63,522 nt of DNA, taken from contig CAZHOR010000017.1 in assembly GCA_964534325.1 (NCBI GenBank), forward strand, positions 1-63,522, given 5' to 3'. A program made the translations under genes and the position numbers. Source of the DNA: JdFR-22 sp964534325. Its GTDB lineage: Archaea > Halobacteriota > Archaeoglobi > Archaeoglobales > Archaeoglobaceae. Below, piece after piece: positions 60,025-63,522 of the stretch. The notes under the pieces were generated by a model. It was not told where the DNA came from, ran no database searches, and saw nothing but the letters and a program-made list of their open reading frames with translations. Position 1 is the stretch's first letter; every line of letters starts with the position of its first letter.

Positions 60025-60041
60025 TTGTATAAAGTATACAT
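60025..60041. promoter_or_regulatory. Second copy of the TTGTATA/TATACA repeat
   Basis: TTGTATAAAGTATACAT repeats the same half sites with a three-base centre, about 110 bases upstream of the first copy. Two related sites suggest cooperative binding by the antitoxin. Confidence 0.5.
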
Positions 60042-60112
60042 CCAAACACCGATTAAATTACCTTTTTACACTAGAAGATATGCCATGGAGGTGTTGAACG
60101 CAGTGAGACACC

Positions 60113-60736
60113 TCAATTTGATGGTCCAGCTTTCTGAAGCTGGTTTTTTATGTATTCTCCTTTTCCTTTACCACAGGGCAACAACCTGGTGTTGTTCCTG
60201 ATCCTTCTACTGAAATACTCTATTACATTTTGGGGAATTTTTTCAGTATTCTTGTTCAGCAGCTCCAGAACATAACCGGTTCTCTGGCATAAAGAGCTTG
60301 AAGTTTTCTTGAAGTAACTTAAAAATTCTTTCCAGTCCAGCTCAGCCTCATAAAGGGCTTTTGTTATGGTAGAATAACCTCCTCCATATTGCGGTTTGTA
60401 GAAACAGTCAAAAAAGGTCTTAGCGAGGGTGGAGACGTATAATCCCTGGTAGTATGTCGCTCCTTCTGCTTTATCACCCATAGCAACCCACCTCAGTGTG
60501 TATTCACCTATCATCCTTTCTGCCGATCTCTTATCTGTCACAACGAATATGGTGAAGGGCTCGTATTCCAGCAGGTCATAAATTCTCAATGCAGATGAGA
60601 AGCCCACATATCCTTTAGATATAGCGGTTGCAACTTTGTATCTTTTATCACTGGAGCTGTGGACGGTCTTTGTTGAACGAGATACGTCCCTCTCTTCACC
60701 CTGTATAGGTATCCTTTGGATGAAAGGCTGGAACAA
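60113..60736 (-). CDS. AbiEi-like antitoxin domain protein, HTH apparently missing
   Basis: 207 residues. From YKVATAISKGYVGFSSALRIYDLLEYEPFTIFVVT through YVSTLAKTFFDCFYKPQYGGGYSTITKALYEAELDWKEF it matches the AbiEi core. The usual N-terminal winged helix is absent; the first 30 residues (MFQPFIQRIPIQGEERDVSRS) look unrelated. No AbiEii nucleotidyltransferase toxin follows. It could be a truncated orphan or a solitary regulator. No clear ribosome site. Confidence 0.65.
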   Translation of the reverse strand: MFQPFIQRIPIQGEERDVSRSTKTVHSSSDKRYKVATAISKGYVGFSSALRIYDLLEYEPFTIFVVTDKRSAERMIGEYTLRWVAMGDKAEGATYYQGLYVSTLAKTFFDCFYKPQYGGGYSTITKALYEAELDWKEFLSYFKKTSSSLCQRTGYVLELLNKNTEKIPQNVIEYFSRRIRNNTRLLPCGKGKGEYIKNQLQKAGPSN

Positions 60737-60871
60737 ATTTTATTGATTTCCCTGGAGCTGAACTGGGGAAAATATCCTCATTATCTGTTTGTACTGGTAT
60801 TATAATTAATTTATTTTTACCGATATAACGAAAAATTTTTTATATTCAACTAAAGTTTTAGCTATGGTGAT

Positions 60872-61654
60872 ATGATGGGTATGGGTAGAATATGTGTTGT
60901 GCTGGCGGCATTGGTTTTGCTTTCCCTCTGTTATCCGGTGAGTGCTAGTGGACAGGCTCTTGTACTTTACAAAACATGGTCACCCGAAGATGGATGGGTG
61001 AGGTACAGTTATTATACGAGCTACTACTGGGATGAATTCAGGGATAAGTTTGAGGAAAAGGGGTGGACAGCTGATTTCGCCAAACACGTGGATAGTAAGG
61101 TGATTAACGATTATGAGGTTCTTTTCGTTCTAACTCCCTCCAAGGACGTTCCCGATAATGAAAGGCAGGTGATTATCGATTGGGTTGAGAATGGAGGGAA
61201 TCTGGTGGTAAGTCAGGATGATGGAGGCATATACGCTAATGAATTAACTGAGAATTTTGGAATAACTTTTGGTGGTGATCATTCGTTCACAATCAACGAC
61301 TTTGACAGCCATCCCGTCACCAATGGTTTGAGTGGGGTTACTTCTGGTGAAGGAAGGGTAATAGAAACTTCAGGTGACTCACATGGACTGGGATATTTTG
61401 ACGGTGCTGAAGGAAGAAAATGTCTTCTAGCCATCAATGAGAGTGCGGGTATGGGAACAGTTATAGTCATTGGAGACGAATCAATGTGGAAAGACGGAAC
61501 TATCGATGAGGACGACAATGAATTATTTATGGACAACGTCCTCGATTACTACTCTTCACCAACCCCTATCCCGGAGTTCTCGCCTTTAACAATGGCTTTC
61601 TCCGTAATTGCTCTCATTGGAATGGTCTTACTTATGACTGGGAGAGAAAAGTGA
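60872..61654 (+). CDS. Secreted surface protein with PEF-CTERM sorting signal
   Basis: 260 residues. Signal peptide ICVVLAALVLLSLCYPVSASG, then an ectodomain of about 200 residues with a glutamine-amidotransferase/DUF4350-like pattern (LVLYKTWSPEDG, NDYEVLFVLTPSKDVPDNER, IDWVENGGNLVVSQDDGG, VIVIGDESMWKDG). The C terminus PIPEFSPLTMAFSVIALIGM followed by LLMTGREK is a PEF-CTERM sorting signal, processed by an archaeosortase. The start may be 60872, 60875 or 60881; GGTGAT lies at 60866. Confidence 0.82.
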   Translation: MMGMGRICVVLAALVLLSLCYPVSASGQALVLYKTWSPEDGWVRYSYYTSYYWDEFRDKFEEKGWTADFAKHVDSKVINDYEVLFVLTPSKDVPDNERQVIIDWVENGGNLVVSQDDGGIYANELTENFGITFGGDHSFTINDFDSHPVTNGLSGVTSGEGRVIETSGDSHGLGYFDGAEGRKCLLAINESAGMGTVIVIGDESMWKDGTIDEDDNELFMDNVLDYYSSPTPIPEFSPLTMAFSVIALIGMVLLMTGREK

Positions 61655-61762
61655 GATCTCTGGGTGAACAGGAGGCTCGCTTTGGATGCATCCCCTCACT
61701 ATCGATATTTTTTTACAGGTAAAATCAAAAGTTTTATTATGCCGGAGGACTTATGTTGTGTA

Positions 61763-62422
61763 ATGAGAGTAACTGCATTCGTTCATGGTGACGTGCGGGG
61801 AGTGGGGTATCGCTCCAGAGTGGTGGATATAGCCAGGGATTTCGGGTTGAAGGGTTGTATCCAGAACCTGCCGGATGGCAGGGTCAAGGTTATTGCTGAA
61901 GGCGATACTGAAGATCTGGAGAGATTCGTTAAAGCAATAAACATTGATAATGCTCTCATCAAGGTGGATAAAATTGAACACGAGTATTCTGAAGCAACTG
62001 GTGAATTCCAGAGCTTCTATAAACTCGTGGATAAGGGTGAAACCGACGAGAGGCTTGATACTGCTGCCGAGTACCTGAAGGAACTGATATTCGTCACAAA
62101 AAACGGGTTCAGTGAAGTAAAAAGTGAACTGAGGACGGGTTTTTCAGATCTTAAAGGAGTTATAACCGACGAGTCCCAGAAGACCAGAGATGTGGTGAAA
62201 GATGAATCTCAGAAGACGAGGGACGTGGTAAGAGATGAGTCTCAGAAGACGAGGGAGACAGTGAGGGATGAGTCTCAGAAGAATAGGAATGAGTTGGGTG
62301 GAGTAATCAAGGAGGAGTCTCAGAAGAATAGGGATGAGATGAGGTCAACTTTTGGTACACGTTTTTCTAGATTAGAGGATGATATTGACCAGATTAAGGA
62401 TGGGATTGGGAGGAGGCCTTAA
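61763..62422 (+). CDS. Acylphosphatase with hendecad-repeat C-terminal extension
   Basis: Residues 1-90 are acylphosphatase: the phosphate loop with catalytic Arg is VRGVGYR, and the catalytic Asn is in IQNLPDGRVKVIAEG. Residues 90-219 form a long helix. It contains three perfect-length 11-residue units (DESQKTRDVVK, DESQKTRDVVR, DESQKTRETVR) and two diverged ones, a hendecad coiled coil. ATG 61763 begins the domain; ATG 61739 is possible. Acylphosphatases are normally about 90 residues, so the tail is an added oligomerisation or scaffold part. Confidence 0.85.
   Translation: MRVTAFVHGDVRGVGYRSRVVDIARDFGLKGCIQNLPDGRVKVIAEGDTEDLERFVKAINIDNALIKVDKIEHEYSEATGEFQSFYKLVDKGETDERLDTAAEYLKELIFVTKNGFSEVKSELRTGFSDLKGVITDESQKTRDVVKDESQKTRDVVRDESQKTRETVRDESQKNRNELGGVIKEESQKNRDEMRSTFGTRFSRLEDDIDQIKDGIGRRP
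62168..62344 (+). repeat. 33-bp coding tandem repeats in the acylphosphatase gene
   Basis: Units of 33 bases beginning GAYGARTCYCAGAAGA at 62168, 62201, 62234 and 62267, with a further copy at 62312. They encode 11-residue D/E-E-S-Q-K units. Synonymous differences between copies show the array is not brand new. Confidence 0.85.
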
Positions 62423-62640
62423 GTTGATTATGCATTAAGAAACCCTGTCTGGTATGAGGTCCTGAGGTGCATCTTGCTTAGATTCCTTTACTCTCTGGCG
62501 TGTGTTGGATTTTATAGACGAATCAAATAAACTAATCATGTTAATCTGTAATGGGACGTTAAATCCTGCTCAAATCAAATATTATTATGATTAATTGAAT
62601 TTGGCCAAAATTTTAATAATCAATCCAAAAAATCAGTGTT

Positions 62641-63522
62641 ATGTTGGATTTGACATTGATTCTTCCTGTGTTAGTATCATTCTTGTTCTCTCTAATTGTT
62701 GTTTATATACAGATCGAGAAGTTTAATGAGAGAGGTATTACTGCCATTGATTACTATAAGAGAGACCTCAGGGAGATACCTACTGGCGGTGGGATTGCTG
62801 TAATCTTTGCTATAGTTTTAACTTATATTTTGTTTTATGATATTGGTAGTTTGATAGGGAGTTATGACCCCGGAATAGCTTATTTGGACTGGAAAGCATT
62901 ACTTGCTATAGGTTTATTCGGTTTTTTTGGGGCTCTGGATGATTATGTTGACGTGGGCAGACCGGCAAAAATATTTCTGCCGTATACTTTTTCATTACCT
63001 TTGGTCACTACCGTTGGTGTTGGCATTGTTTTTCTTCCTTTTATTGGGTCAATAAATATGGGTCTTTTTTATCTCCTGGTCATAGTTCCTTTATATGTTA
63101 TGGTTGTGGCCAATCTGGTGAACATGCATTCAGGCTTTAACGGGATGGCCACCGGTCTGGCTGCAATTCTTTTAGGAACGCTCTTCATTAAGGCTATTAT
63201 GGAGGGGGAAGATAACGTGTTTATGCTGGGTGTCCTGCTGGGAGCGGTTTTGGGGTTATGGTGGTTCAACAAATACCCCTCCAGAATATTTGATGGCAAT
63301 GTAGGAGCTTTAACCATGGGATCCGCTATAGGGGTGGGTATTGTGACTTCCGGGTTTCTGGTCTCAGGATTTATCATGCTGATTCCGCATACAGTGAATT
63401 TCATGATGTACGTCTACTGGAGGGTTATGCGTAAATTACATCCTGAAGACAGGAGGTGGGAGAAAGTAAAGTTCGGTAAGGTCAGAGAAGATGGTACACT
63501 GGAGGTCCCCAACAATTTGACC
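62641..63522 (+). CDS. UDP-GlcNAc:dolichyl-phosphate GlcNAc-phosphotransferase-like (MraY/AglH family), 3' partial
   Basis: Open from ATG 62641 to the window edge (294 codons, no stop). A polytopic membrane protein with family motifs IPTGGGIAV, GALDDYVDVG (first catalytic Asp pair), VANLVNMHSGFNGMATG and SRIFDGNVGAL. The final segment HPEDRRWEKVKFGKVREDGTL is typical of the archaeal members. It transfers GlcNAc-1-P to dolichyl phosphate to begin N-glycan or related lipid-linked sugar assembly. Leaderless, with TTTTAATAA about 27 bases upstream. The C terminus lies outside. Confidence 0.92.
   Translation, partial: MLDLTLILPVLVSFLFSLIVVYIQIEKFNERGITAIDYYKRDLREIPTGGGIAVIFAIVLTYILFYDIGSLIGSYDPGIAYLDWKALLAIGLFGFFGALDDYVDVGRPAKIFLPYTFSLPLVTTVGVGIVFLPFIGSINMGLFYLLVIVPLYVMVVANLVNMHSGFNGMATGLAAILLGTLFIKAIMEGEDNVFMLGVLLGAVLGLWWFNKYPSRIFDGNVGALTMGSAIGVGIVTSGFLVSGFIMLIPHTVNFMMYVYWRVMRKLHPEDRRWEKVKFGKVREDGTLEVPNNLT

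Noticed and set aside
62168..62344. CRISPR-like array
   Set aside because: The 33-bp units are contiguous, without spacers, and lie in frame in a coding region; they encode a coiled coil.

Overview
The window is chromosomal DNA of an anaerobic euryarchaeon. The archaeal core genes are the rps13-rps4-rps11-rpoD operon, eS1, RFC small subunit, TmcA, TiaS, an archaeal GMP synthetase subunit and an AglH-type glycosyltransferase. Many genes start at or next to the predicted transcription start, with a TATA-like box 25-29 bp upstream and no leader. Four markers together narrow the lineage: formylmethanofuran dehydrogenase subunits (FwdB, FwdD), SepRS for indirect Cys-tRNA synthesis, a futalosine-type menaquinone cluster (mqnE-mqnA-mqnC plus mqnD) and a GlcD/HdrD-like iron-sulfur flavoprotein. 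Methanofuran C1 chemistry combined with a quinone pathway suggests the Archaeoglobi / ANME-1 (Methanophagales) / Syntropharchaeia part of the tree. That placement is inference; no marker tree was run.

Layout. 0-1.6 kb: NreA repair protein and a small membrane protein. 1.8-7.6 kb: six tightly overlapping genes whose products all begin with type IV pilin-like class III signal sequences, one carrying a von Willebrand factor A domain. 7.7-9.9 kb: ribosomal protein/RpoD operon. 10.2-13.3 kb: a FAD/Fe-S oxidoreductase with a Met/Pro-rich tail. 13.4-17.7 kb: menaquinone genes interrupted by a decayed toxin-antitoxin pair. 17.8-19.8 kb: an Fe-S ArsR regulator, thioredoxin-like protein and permease behind several palindromes. 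19.8-21.5 kb: fwdB/fwdD. 22.3-24.9 kb: a small membrane paralogue, a shattered pseudogene and sepS. 25.0-28.3 kb: feoB-dtxR behind an iron-box-like palindrome, then adk. 28.5-33.0 kb: regulators, a CAU tRNA, LolA-like proteins, a disrupted surface protein and a candidate structured RNA.

33-36.4 kb holds a queuosine-precursor transporter, a bacterial-type tRNA-guanine transglycosylase and TiaS. 36.5-39.7 kb holds poorly known small proteins, including a degenerate phosphoesterase and a PD-(D/E)XK-like protein. 39.9-44.1 kb holds GYD, RfcS, ASCH and TmcA. 44.1-47.5 kb holds a frameshifted 7TM sensor, GuaAb, PHP and KaiC-like genes. 47.7-53.0 kb holds eS1, form III RuBisCO, TruA and a multidomain DHH phosphoesterase. 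53.1-63.5 kb holds HicAB, aspartate kinase, YlbF-like, Lrp, rhomboid-like, sugar epimerase, an intact UPF0175/PIN module, an AbiEi-like protein, a PEF-CTERM surface protein, an acylphosphatase with a repeat tail, and the start of a GlcNAc-phosphotransferase gene.

Themes: membrane electron transfer (menaquinone synthesis, GlcD/HdrD protein, Fe-S regulators), metal homeostasis (FeoB/DtxR, ArsR/permease), dense tRNA modification (TGT, TiaS, TmcA, TruA) and a surface/secretome component (pilin-like operon, PEF-CTERM protein, glycosylation enzymes). There is clear gene decay at several points. No CRISPR array, rRNA gene or insertion sequence was seen.
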